Origin: Microbacteriaceae bacterium
Lineage (GTDB): Bacteria > Actinomycetota > Actinomycetes > Actinomycetales > Microbacteriaceae
DNA: 6,736 nucleotides
Direction of reading: 5' to 3'
NCBI GenBank assembly: GCA_029979375.1
Contig: JAPOHQ010000054.1
Location: 1-6,736, forward strand
Below are positions 1 to 5,351 of the stretch, piece by piece. The notes beneath the pieces were generated by a model. That model was not told the DNA's origin. It ran no database searches and was given only the letters and a program-made list of their open reading frames with translations. A program made the translations under genes and the position numbers. The first letter of the stretch is position 1. Every line of letters starts with the position of its first letter.

Positions 1-1726
1 TGCTCGCGAACTTCGATTGAGCATCGGCTAGCCCAAGTGGAACAGTGGGAGGAGCATTAGTTTCGTTTAGCTCATTCCATGCCACCCGTTGCTCCTGAGC
101 GGCAATGAGCGATTGGTGCAGGTTTGGCACCGAAGATCCCGGGCGAACAAACTCCTTGGCAAGCTTTCTGAACCTGCGGCGCTGAGATCCGGAGAGGTCT
201 CCGCGAGATCCACGTGGCGCTGTGGCAGCGATAAGCTCATCGAGCGGACGGTCGTAGATACTCGGCAGGAAACGATCCAATGTGTGCCTGATGCCAAGCA
301 GCAGCCTGAGGCGAACAGACCAGTCCTCAACCGTCCTGCTCTCAGAAAGGCTCAGGTCTGAAAGGTATTTCGAGATCTGGTAGCTAAGAACCCGCCAGTT
401 CTCCCCTGCGAGAGCGCGAACCTGGCCCAGCAGCTGATCAATCTCGACCTGGGACTCAAAGCGCGAGCCGAACCACGGTGTCTTCTTCGGTGCATAGGCA
501 AAAATGTCGGCTTCGTGGGCCTTACCAATCAGCTCATCGACATTGCCGCGAATTGAGCCGAGCAGCTCGTGCTTTATCCTGGCCGCGTTGAGTGGAGGGT
601 TTGCCTTCCCGCTTAGGAGGGCAAGCTGTTCCAGGCAATCGATCAGGGAAACCCCTAGCTCGCCATCGGCCTTATGAAGCTGCGAGAAGTAGCTTTCAAT
701 CTCGTTTTTTGCCGAGTTATAGCGGTTCTTAGCTCCCAGTACGTCTCCGGCAGCAGCCTTCTCATTCCTCGAAATGGCCGCCACGCTGTCCTTCCAGGCG
801 TCGGAGGCTCTGACCGCAAGCCCTCCCAACCCATGGAAGCTGAGTCGTTCCGCCAGTTCATCGAGAGTCTGCTTGCGCGGTGCGACGAGCAGGACCCGCT
901 TACCATCCAGAGCAAAGTTTGAAATCAGGTTCACCACCGTTTGCAGGTAGCCACAGCCTGGAAGCGTGTGAATCGCGAAAGACTCTCCCTGTTGCGCCTT
1001 GCGCAATACCTGGCGCTGCGATGAGTCGGCTTCGGCGACCAGGGTGACCGGTGAAGACGTGGGGGTCGAGGTGGCCTCTTTTTGGCCAACCAAGAAGTCC
1101 AAGGCAGCGCGCTCCTGTGGGAGTTGCAGCTGCGACAAATGGATTAGATCCGGAACAAAGTTTCCCAAGACCAACAGGCTCTCAATCTCTGCACTGGTGT
1201 CTTGCAGATACTGCTGAACCAAAGTCAGCGCCCCAACTGGAACGAGGTCGCTCTGCGAGGATGCGACCGCGACAAGATCCTGCTCCACGAAGGCAGGTCG
1301 GTGGCGCTTGATCAACTCAACAAGAGCGGGGTTGATCTCCGGCTTAGACTCGATCCGAATCTCATAGTCGTCGCCGCGCTCAAGAACATGGGAGCGCCAA
1401 AGAATGATCGGGAGTCGTTTTCCGTCCAGCGTGACAAGACCTCCGACGACGTATAGGGCAGGCATCCCGAAGTTCGACTCAATGCGACGAGCCTTGCGAA
1501 GAATTCGCCTCGTTGCGCTCTGCGCACGTCCCAGGGCGACTCCATCCCGAACCAGGTTGCTGAGAGTCGTCGACCTCGCGCTAACGAGCTGAGCTAGCCC
1601 TCCCGGATGCGACCTCGCAAGGTCCACTTGGCCAAAGCTTGATGGCTCAAAACGAAGTAGTGGATTGGTTCCGCCGATAGCCTCGAGCTGGGTCTGCCAG
1701 GCGCTGATTTGGTCGGTTATTTCCAC
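1..1726 (-). CDS. AAA/SF1 helicase-like ATPase, N-terminal 575 residues, runs off the left edge
   Basis: One uninterrupted minus-strand frame begins at GTG 1726-1724 and stays open to base 1. An in-frame TAG lies only four codons upstream, so the start is fixed to within a few residues. The N-terminus (ISAWQTQLEAIGG..NPLLRF) and HPGGLAQL at about 40-47 resemble, from memory, a conserved Microbacteriaceae family annotated as AAA family ATPase or DNA helicase. A Q-motif-like DSSQRQVL (about 234-241) is followed by a P-loop-like LPGCGYLQT (255-263), then a strand VLLVAPRKQTLDELAERL (278-295) like helicase motif Ia. The canonical Walker A lysine and Ser/Thr are Tyr260 and Leu261, so ATP binding is doubtful or atypical. 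The remaining helicase motifs would lie beyond the edge. No Shine-Dalgarno is visible; a -10-like TAGGCT lies 6 nt before GTG. Probably a DNA- or RNA-dependent nucleic-acid enzyme; its cellular role is unknown to me. Confidence 0.85.
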   Translation of the reverse strand, partial: MEITDQISAWQTQLEAIGGTNPLLRFEPSSFGQVDLARSHPGGLAQLVSARSTTLSNLVRDGVALGRAQSATRRILRKARRIESNFGMPALYVVGGLVTLDGKRLPIILWRSHVLERGDDYEIRIESKPEINPALVELIKRHRPAFVEQDLVAVASSQSDLVPVGALTLVQQYLQDTSAEIESLLVLGNFVPDLIHLSQLQLPQERAALDFLVGQKEATSTPTSSPVTLVAEADSSQRQVLRKAQQGESFAIHTLPGCGYLQTVVNLISNFALDGKRVLLVAPRKQTLDELAERLSFHGLGGLAVRASDAWKDSVAAISRNEKAAAGDVLGAKNRYNSAKNEIESYFSQLHKADGELGVSLIDCLEQLALLSGKANPPLNAARIKHELLGSIRGNVDELIGKAHEADIFAYAPKKTPWFGSRFESQVEIDQLLGQVRALAGENWRVLSYQISKYLSDLSLSESRTVEDWSVRLRLLLGIRHTLDRFLPSIYDRPLDELIAATAPRGSRGDLSGSQRRRFRKLAKEFVRPGSSVPNLHQSLIAAQEQRVAWNELNETNAPPTVPLGLADAQSKFAS

Positions 1727-1732
1727 CTCAAA

Positions 1733-1738
1733 AGCCTA
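1733..1738 (-). promoter_or_regulatory. -10-like hexamer for a leaderless helicase-like mRNA
   Basis: On the minus strand TAGGCT ends 6 nt before the GTG start at 1726, matching the TAnnnT pattern. There is no purine-rich Shine-Dalgarno between them beyond a weak TTTGAG. The same hexamer at the same distance precedes the membrane-protein gene at 6354. The -35 position (about TTCGGC, 17-nt spacer) is weak. Transcription starting at or next to the GTG is inferred. Confidence 0.4.
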
Positions 1739-1832
1739 AAAGCGAAGGTTGGAAAGCCGAAGTTGCCTTGCCCAAGGTTTTTGAACCAAACCCGGAGGTC
1801 TGGTTTCAATTATTGGCTAGCCAAACTCAAGG

Positions 1833-1838
1833 TAACCT
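1833..1838 (+). promoter_or_regulatory. Possible -10 for tRNA-Arg
   Basis: TAACCT fits the TAnnnT pattern and lies 14 nt before the first tRNA base, giving a predicted short 5' leader for RNase P to remove. The -35 region at 17-18 nt upstream (around ATTATTG, 1809-1815) is a poor match. The assignment rests on position alone. Confidence 0.3.
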
Positions 1839-1852
1839 AGTAGACGTTTCCA

Positions 1853-1925
1853 GGCCTCGTAGCTCAGTGGATAGAGCAACGGTTTCCTAAACCGTGTGTC
1901 GGAAGTTCGATTCTTCTCGGGGCCG
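1853..1925 (+). tRNA. tRNA-Arg (anticodon CCU)
   Basis: The 73-nt sequence folds as a full cloverleaf. The acceptor stem GGCCTCG pairs with CGGGGCC, with one T-G wobble. The D stem is GCTC/GAGC. The anticodon stem ACGGT/ACCGT encloses loop TTCCTAA, giving anticodon CCT at 1886-1888. The variable loop is GTGTC. The T stem GGAAG/CTTCT carries the TTCGATT loop, and the discriminator base is G1925. It decodes AGG, a rare arginine codon in GC-rich actinobacteria. CCA is not encoded and must be added after transcription. The gene faces the HNH gene, whose stop codon begins 1 nt past the tRNA 3' end, so no dedicated terminator fits between them. Confidence 0.97.
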
Positions 1926-1926
1926 C

Positions 1927-2436
1927 TTATGCCGCCTGGCGCTGCTGAAGTGCCAGAAACTCCTGCCACTGCGGAAGTGGCTTTTCAGCTCCGCGAACCG
2001 TCCAAACCAACCCGGTAGGCATCTTCGGGATGATGCGTAGCTCCCAGCCAATCTCCTGCGGGGTCTTATCCCCCTTGGCGTTATTGCACCTCAAGCAGCA
2101 AGCCACCAGGTTCTCCCAGGTGTCTTTGCCGCCGCGGGACTTGGGAATGACGTGGTCGATGGTGTTCGCGTTCTTTCCGCAGTAGCCACAGTGGTGGCCG
2201 TCGCGCCTTAGCACTCCACGCCTTGAGACCGGAATCCTGCGTGAATTCGGGATTCGAACATAGCGCTGCAGGAGGATGACCGATGGCATGTCGTATTCCT
2301 CTCGCGCCGAGCGCACAACCTCTCCGCCGACACCGGCAAGAATCGTCGCCTTCTGATTGAGCACCAGCACCAGTGCTCGCTTAAATGAGACCACCGCTAG
2401 CGGTTCGTAGCCAGCGTTTAGAACGAGTGTGCGCAT
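1927..2436 (-). CDS. HNH endonuclease family protein
   Basis: This is a 169-residue protein. ATG 2436 is preferred over an upstream start at 2481 because AGGAG lies 4-5 nt before it and the family usually begins at MRTLVLNAGYEPL. The C-terminal half is a zinc-type HNH domain: CGYC at 83-86 and CLRC at 114-117 are the likely zinc ligands. The DH pair (94-95) in IDHVIPKSRGG and N109 in WENL form the HNH core. The N-terminal half (about 1-70) is the conserved arm seen with this actinobacterial and cyanobacterial HNH_5-type family. Family members are predicted nucleases, probably DNA-acting, but the biological role is not established and no restriction partner is adjacent. It is preceded by a terminator, and its TAA stop sits next to the tRNA 3' end on the other strand. 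Its transcript probably reads antisense through the tRNA toward the helicase-like gene. Confidence 0.93.
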   Translation of the reverse strand: MRTLVLNAGYEPLAVVSFKRALVLVLNQKATILAGVGGEVVRSAREEYDMPSVILLQRYVRIPNSRRIPVSRRGVLRRDGHHCGYCGKNANTIDHVIPKSRGGKDTWENLVACCLRCNNAKGDKTPQEIGWELRIIPKMPTGLVWTVRGAEKPLPQWQEFLALQQRQAA

Positions 2437-2443
2437 GTTTCTC

Positions 2444-2605
2444 CTATCGAATTCGCCCACACGGCTTGTGAGTATTCGCACCTGAGGCCAGAAACAAAAA
2501 ACGCGCCGCAGAATCGCGACGCGCGTGAGTGCCTGGCTTGGCTATGCAGGGGTGCTGGTGCAGATGGATCCAGTTGCCATGCCTGGATTGCATGTCTAGT
2601 GGCAT
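2444..2605 (-). CDS. Possible His-rich small ORF, 53 codons (doubtful)
   Basis: ATG at 2605-2603 is preceded by a strong purine stretch GGGAGGGG with about 5 nt spacing, and the frame ends at TAG 2446-2444. That TAG overlaps the HNH Shine-Dalgarno. The predicted peptide starts MPLDMQSRHGNWIHLHQHPC and holds six histidines in total, four of them in residues 9-18. It has no domain that I recognise. The strong terminator at 2495-2524 lies inside the frame, so most transcripts would end before the stop codon. This could be a leader peptide for attenuation, or chance coding in the NlpC 3' UTR. A hairpin ATCCAG-9-CTGGAT (2568-2588) also lies within it. I consider a functional protein unlikely but not excluded. 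Confidence 0.2.
   Translation of the reverse strand: MPLDMQSRHGNWIHLHQHPCIAKPGTHARRDSAARFLFLASGANTHKPCGRIR
2495..2524 (-). terminator. Rho-independent terminator, minus strand
   Basis: Read on the minus strand, CGCGTCGC-GATTCT-GCGGCGCG forms an 8-bp GC-rich stem (one G-T wobble) with a 6-nt loop. It is followed directly by a run of six Ts (A-run at 2496-2501 on plus). This is the clearest terminator in the window. It most likely ends the NlpC/P60 transcript, leaving a 3' UTR of about 190 nt, and insulates the HNH gene. If a promoter fires between it and the NlpC gene, it would act as an attenuator for HNH. Confidence 0.75.
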
Positions 2606-2710
2606 CTTCACCCCTCCCTACATAAGCCCAAAATGACTTGAGCAAAGACTAAGACTGGGAGATGTCTTTCTCGGTAAAGAAACGCTGAAGTTTTAGGTGA
2701 ACTTTTAGCT

Positions 2711-3451
2711 TTAGTTTTGGATGTCGGCAAGCCGAACGATGAAGAAACGCTCAGTGAAAATAGGCGCCAACTTGACCCGGTCACCTGGCTGTGGAGCGTG
2801 ATAGAAGTTGCCATTGCCGGCATAGATGCCGTTGTGGCTGTAGTCATTGAACACGACAATGTCACCAGGCAGGGCCTCGTCGTATGGCACCCGCTCGGCA
2901 TATCTGGCCTGCTGATAGACGCTGTGCGGAAGCTCAATGCCGAACTGACTGTAAACAAAGAGCACCAGTCCAGAGCAGTCAATGCCGTTCGGAGTCTGGC
3001 CGCCAAAGACGTAAGGAGTGCCAACCACCTCAGCAGTGGCCTTCATGATGTTTGCACTCGTGATCTCGGTGAACCTTGGGTTGGCGAGATAGTCCTTCGC
3101 TATCGGACCTGAGTAGCGGTTCCTTGTGCGCGTAACCTCAAACTCTGAGGCATCGGCAGGCTCAAACTCTCCCCTGGTAAAAGAAACGGCCCTAACCGCT
3201 GCGACTGAGAGTCCTTGCGATGGGGCCGAGAGCTGAACCAGCTGATTGTCTGTGGTGAGACCCGATACGGCGGTTGCCTCCGGGGAGAATCCATAGGAGG
3301 GCAGAGCAACGGTAGCCATCAGACCGGTGGTGGACATCACGGTCAGAATTGTGCGAAGGCTGTGGCGCTCGACGCGCACCTTCGAAGCTTTCTCAGCTTT
3401 TCTGAGATCCCTGCGGGATGGCTCAGCTGAGTTAACCGAGGCTGAATTCAA
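2711..3451 (-). CDS. Exported NlpC/P60 family peptidase
   Basis: The protein is 246 residues if translation starts at TTG 3451, which has GGAGGG 6 nt upstream. A start at TTG 3490 is possible but has no ribosome binding site and would overlap the predicted promoter. A basic N-terminus (about 12-33) and a hydrophobic segment TILTVMSTTGLMATVAL (34-50) suggest a Sec signal or membrane anchor. A linker leads to the C-terminal NlpC/P60 domain (about 130-246). The catalytic Cys159 sits in GIDCSGLV, the likely His206 in SHNGIYAGNG, and the third polar residue is probably His218 in FYHAP. Such enzymes cleave peptide stems of peptidoglycan (D-Glu-meso-DAP type bonds) during cell separation or wall turnover. 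It lies downstream of the DtxR-family gene in the same direction, with its own promoter-like TATAAT between them. Confidence 0.92.
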   Translation of the reverse strand: MNSASVNSAEPSRRDLRKAEKASKVRVERHSLRTILTVMSTTGLMATVALPSYGFSPEATAVSGLTTDNQLVQLSAPSQGLSVAAVRAVSFTRGEFEPADASEFEVTRTRNRYSGPIAKDYLANPRFTEITSANIMKATAEVVGTPYVFGGQTPNGIDCSGLVLFVYSQFGIELPHSVYQQARYAERVPYDEALPGDIVVFNDYSHNGIYAGNGNFYHAPQPGDRVKLAPIFTERFFIVRLADIQN

Positions 3452-3457
3452 GGGGAA

Positions 3458-3463
3458 CCCTCC
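3458..3463 (-). promoter_or_regulatory. Shine-Dalgarno that decides a TTG start
   Basis: GGAGGG on the minus strand lies 6 nt before TTG 3451 of the NlpC/P60 gene. It is the only good ribosome binding site near the N-terminus and argues for the 246-residue form over the longer one starting at 3490. Confidence 0.6.
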
Positions 3464-3471
3464 GAAAACCT

Positions 3472-3484
3472 TTGGAATTTCCAA
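3472..3484. promoter_or_regulatory. 13-bp inverted repeat at the predicted NlpC/P60 transcription start
   Basis: TTGGAA-A-TTCCAA (minus strand) is a perfect dyad about the central base. It overlaps a second dyad, TTTGGA-9-TCCAAA. It starts 6 nt downstream of the TATAAT hexamer, where a repressor would block initiation or where a 5' hairpin would form in the mRNA. It does not resemble the DtxR consensus. Function as an operator is inferred only. Confidence 0.35.
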
Positions 3485-3490
3485 CTCCAA

Positions 3491-3496
3491 ATTATA
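3491..3496 (-). promoter_or_regulatory. Perfect TATAAT -10 for the NlpC/P60 gene
   Basis: TATAAT on the minus strand begins directly after the dtxR-like stop codon and about 40 nt before TTG 3451. The corresponding -35 position is weak (around GTGTGA with a 17-nt spacer). It would give a leader of about 35 nt carrying the GGAGGG site, so the peptidase can be expressed independently of the upstream regulator. Confidence 0.5.
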
Positions 3497-3497
3497 A

Positions 3498-4181
3498 CTA
3501 TTTTGTCTCTACTTCACACACAAACAGATGTTGCGCAAGCGCGTCATCCAGCAGGATTCCCTCCTCGACACCGGATGCGGTTAGCAGCCGCGAGGTCCCC
3601 TGGAGCGTGAGCGTCACCTGGCGCCCGGGCTTCAGCTCCAAAGTTGCGAGTTGGGTGAGAAAGTTTTCGTCGATCTGCACGGGCTCTCCAATTCGGCAAA
3701 GCTCAAAGCTCCCCTCGCCAACCTCGGTGAGTGGCTTGCAAGCCGCAGCCTCGCTCGCCGGAAGGCCCAACAGCTCAAGGCCCGGAACCGGCATGCCAAA
3801 TGGCGAACGGGTTGGGTTCTCCAGAAGTTCGATCAGCCGGCGCTCAACAGTCTCGCTCATGACATGCTCCCAGCGGCAGGCTTCCTCATGAACCTGCTCC
3901 CATGGGAGACCGATGACCTCCAAGAGGAGAAGCTCTGCAAGCCTGTGCTTGCGCATTACTTCGACGGCAGTAAGCCGTCCCTCGTCTGTGAAGCTGAGCT
4001 TTCTGTCGTCCTCGACAATCAGCAAACCATCACGCTCCATGCGCGCGACCGTTTGGGAAACGGTTGGGCCGGAGTGGTCGAGGCGCTCTGCGATGCGGGC
4101 ACGCATCGGAGTGATGCCCTCCTCCTCGAGTTCGAGGATCGCCTTGAGATACATCTCAGTGGTGTCGATCAGATCAGTCAT
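3498..4181 (-). CDS. dtxR: DtxR/IdeR-family iron-dependent transcriptional repressor
   Basis: The protein is 227 residues from the second of two tandem ATGs (4184 and 4181). With ATG 4181 it aligns without offset to Corynebacterium DtxR: both start M-x-D-L-x-DTTEMYL. The metal ligands then fall at the DtxR numbers, namely Met10, Cys102, Glu105 and His106 (EACRWEHVM), plus ancillary His79, Glu83 and His98. The order is a winged helix (about 1-73, recognition helix in GPTVSQTVARMERDGL), a dimerisation and metal-binding domain (74-140), and an SH3-like domain (about 150-226). Cys102 fits the Fe2+-responsive rather than the MntR type. It should repress iron-uptake genes when Fe(II) is sufficient. 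The SH3-like ancillary ligands are not clearly conserved. The Shine-Dalgarno GGGGAG abuts the first ATG, so it spaces better to the second. It is divergent from serC. Confidence 0.95.
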   Translation of the reverse strand: MTDLIDTTEMYLKAILELEEEGITPMRARIAERLDHSGPTVSQTVARMERDGLLIVEDDRKLSFTDEGRLTAVEVMRKHRLAELLLLEVIGLPWEQVHEEACRWEHVMSETVERRLIELLENPTRSPFGMPVPGLELLGLPASEAAACKPLTEVGEGSFELCRIGEPVQIDENFLTQLATLELKPGRQVTLTLQGTSRLLTASGVEEGILLDDALAQHLFVCEVETK

Positions 4182-4202
4182 CATCTCCCCTGCCCTGCAA
4201 GA

Positions 4203-4217
4203 AGACTAGTCAACTAG
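4203..4217. promoter_or_regulatory. Inverted repeat and -10-like site in the dtxR/serC divergent region
   Basis: A perfect dyad CTAGT-CA-ACTAG (4206-4217) lies in the 54-bp divergent spacer. It overlaps a minus-strand -10-like TAGTCT (4208-4203) for the dtxR-like gene and ends 5 nt before the serC -10-like hexamer. A protein bound here could affect both genes. It is not a recognisable 19-bp DtxR box. Only the half-like AGTTTAGC at 4228-4221 (minus) recalls AGGTTAGC. Confidence 0.35.
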
Positions 4218-4222
4218 AAAGC

Positions 4223-4228
4223 TAAACT
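4223..4228 (+). promoter_or_regulatory. -10-like hexamer for a leaderless serC mRNA
   Basis: TAAACT ends 7 nt before ATG 4236. The intervening TTTCCCC is pyrimidine-rich, so no Shine-Dalgarno is possible there. This spacing places the transcription start at or next to the A of ATG, as in actinobacterial leaderless mRNAs. The -35 match is poor. Confidence 0.45.
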
Positions 4229-4235
4229 TTTCCCC

Positions 4236-5351
4236 ATGCCCCAAATAGTAATTCCCGCCGAGCTCAAGCCGAAAGACGGACGCTTTGGTTGTGGCCCATC
4301 TCGCATGCGACCAGAGCAGATCTCTGCATTTACCGAGTTTGCGCGGGAGCACATGGGCACATCGCATCGCCAGATGCCAATCAGGAATCTGGTTGGCGAG
4401 GTCAAACAAGGACTGTTAGATCTCTTCCGAGCACCGGAGGGCTATGAGGTGATGCTCGGAAATGGTGGGGCGAGCGCATTCTGGGACTGCGCCACCCACT
4501 CGCTCGCACTGCGAAAGGGCCAGGCCCTTGTGCACGGTGAGTTCGGCAGCAAGTTTGCGAAGATCCTCGACACCCCCTGGCTGCAAAGCCCGACGGTTGT
4601 GAGTGCCGAGCCTGGCACCAGGTCCGAGCTCTATGCCGAGGCGGGCGTTGACATATACGCCTACCCCCATAACGAGACCTCGGCCGGAGTGGTAACAGCT
4701 GTGAAGCGGGTTGAAGGCGCAGATCCGGATGCCCTGATGCTTACCGACGCAACCAGTGCCGCAGGTGGAATCGACTTCGATCTGAGCGAGACCGATGCCT
4801 ACTACTTCGCCCCGCAAAAGAACTTCTCATCGGATGGTGGGCTTTGGTTGGCTATGGTCTCTCCAAAAGCGATCGAGAGGATCGAACAGGTAGCAAGCTC
4901 GGACCGCTACATCCCCAACATCCTCTCGCTGAAGCTTGCGCTCGATAACTCGCGCGAGAACTACACGCTCAATACCCCAGCGCTTGCGACCATCTTCTTC
5001 CTCAACGAGCAAATCAAGTGGATAAATGCAAATGGCGGGCTCGCCTGGGCGGATCAGCGCACCAAAGAATCGAGCAAGCTGCTCTTTGACTGGGCTGAGA
5101 AAAATCCCAAGACCGAGGCCTTCGTCAAGAACCCCGAGCACCGCTCGCAGGTTGTTGCAACCATCAACTTCGATGACTCAATAGACGCCCTTGAGGTTGC
5201 CCAGATCCTTCGTGAAAACGGGATTGTTGACACCGAGCCCTATCGAAAGCTCGGGAAGAATCAGCTTCGAATTGCGACTTTTGTTTCAATTGAACCGAGT
5301 GACATCGCGGCCCTGATTGAGTGCATCGACTACGTGTTGGAGCGGATGTGA
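4236..5351 (+). CDS. serC: Phosphoserine aminotransferase
   Basis: The protein is 371 residues, the usual size of the actinobacterial SerC branch of class V aminotransferases. It catalyses PLP-dependent transamination of 3-phosphohydroxypyruvate with glutamate to O-phosphoserine in serine biosynthesis, and can act in PLP synthesis on 3-hydroxy-4-phosphohydroxythreonine precursors. It is cytosolic. The N-terminus has the family signature FGCGPSRMRPEQ (17-28), then GTSHRQ (41-46) and GNGGASAFWD (75-84). D171 in LTDATSAAGG is the likely PLP pyridinium contact, and K195 in FAPQKNF is the likely Schiff-base lysine. The start has no Shine-Dalgarno and a -10-like TAAACT 7 nt upstream, which suggests leaderless translation. 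Its stop codon overlaps the GTG of the next gene (GTGA), so the two are probably coupled. Confidence 0.97.
   Translation: MPQIVIPAELKPKDGRFGCGPSRMRPEQISAFTEFAREHMGTSHRQMPIRNLVGEVKQGLLDLFRAPEGYEVMLGNGGASAFWDCATHSLALRKGQALVHGEFGSKFAKILDTPWLQSPTVVSAEPGTRSELYAEAGVDIYAYPHNETSAGVVTAVKRVEGADPDALMLTDATSAAGGIDFDLSETDAYYFAPQKNFSSDGGLWLAMVSPKAIERIEQVASSDRYIPNILSLKLALDNSRENYTLNTPALATIFFLNEQIKWINANGGLAWADQRTKESSKLLFDWAEKNPKTEAFVKNPEHRSQVVATINFDDSIDALEVAQILRENGIVDTEPYRKLGKNQLRIATFVSIEPSDIAALIECIDYVLERM

Larger units (their letters stand above)
1727..1852. other. Divergent spacer with a cluster of inverted repeats
   Basis: This spacer separates the minus-strand helicase-like gene from the plus-strand tRNA-Arg. 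It contains four short dyads: CCTTG-CC-CAAGG (1766-1777); a near-perfect hairpin AACCAAACC-CGGA-GGTCTGGTT with one mismatch (1784-1805); a perfect 12-bp palindrome TTGGCTAGCCAA (1813-1824); and AGGT-A-ACCT (1830-1838). None is followed by a T-run on either strand, so they are not typical intrinsic terminators. They could be operators or RNA hairpins in a read-through transcript from the HNH gene. No coding frame with a ribosome binding site is evident. Confidence 0.5.

Noticed and set aside
67..1592. Several short open frames of 60-90 codons on both strands
   Set aside because: All lie in other frames of the 575-codon minus-strand helicase-like gene, lack ribosome binding sites and show no recognisable domains.
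1784..1805. Intrinsic terminator between HNH/tRNA and the helicase-like gene
   Set aside because: The hairpin is good but neither side is followed by a T-run in the matching orientation.
1853..1925. tRNA gene as an attachment site for an integrated element
   Set aside because: No integrase, no repeat of the tRNA 3' end within the window, and the flanking genes look like ordinary core genes.
2608..3112. Overlapping frames of 138 (minus) and 131 (plus) codons
   Set aside because: They are shadows of the NlpC/P60 gene, whose catalytic motifs clearly identify the real frame.
3452..3497. Cyclic-di-AMP (ydaO-type) riboswitch upstream of the NlpC/P60 gene
   Set aside because: Such riboswitches often precede cell-wall hydrolase genes in actinobacteria, but only 46 nt separate it from the upstream stop codon, too short for the element.
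3651..4217. Plus-strand frame of 188 codons
   Set aside because: It is antisense to the DtxR-family gene, which has all its metal ligands; the antisense product shows no family features.
4208..4228. DtxR box upstream of dtxR or serC
   Set aside because: Only a half-like AGTTTAGC is present; the second half does not match the consensus TTAGGTTAGCCTAACCTAA.
4416..5141. Minus-strand frames of 133 and 104 codons within serC
   Set aside because: They are antisense shadows of serC and have no ribosome binding site or family resemblance.
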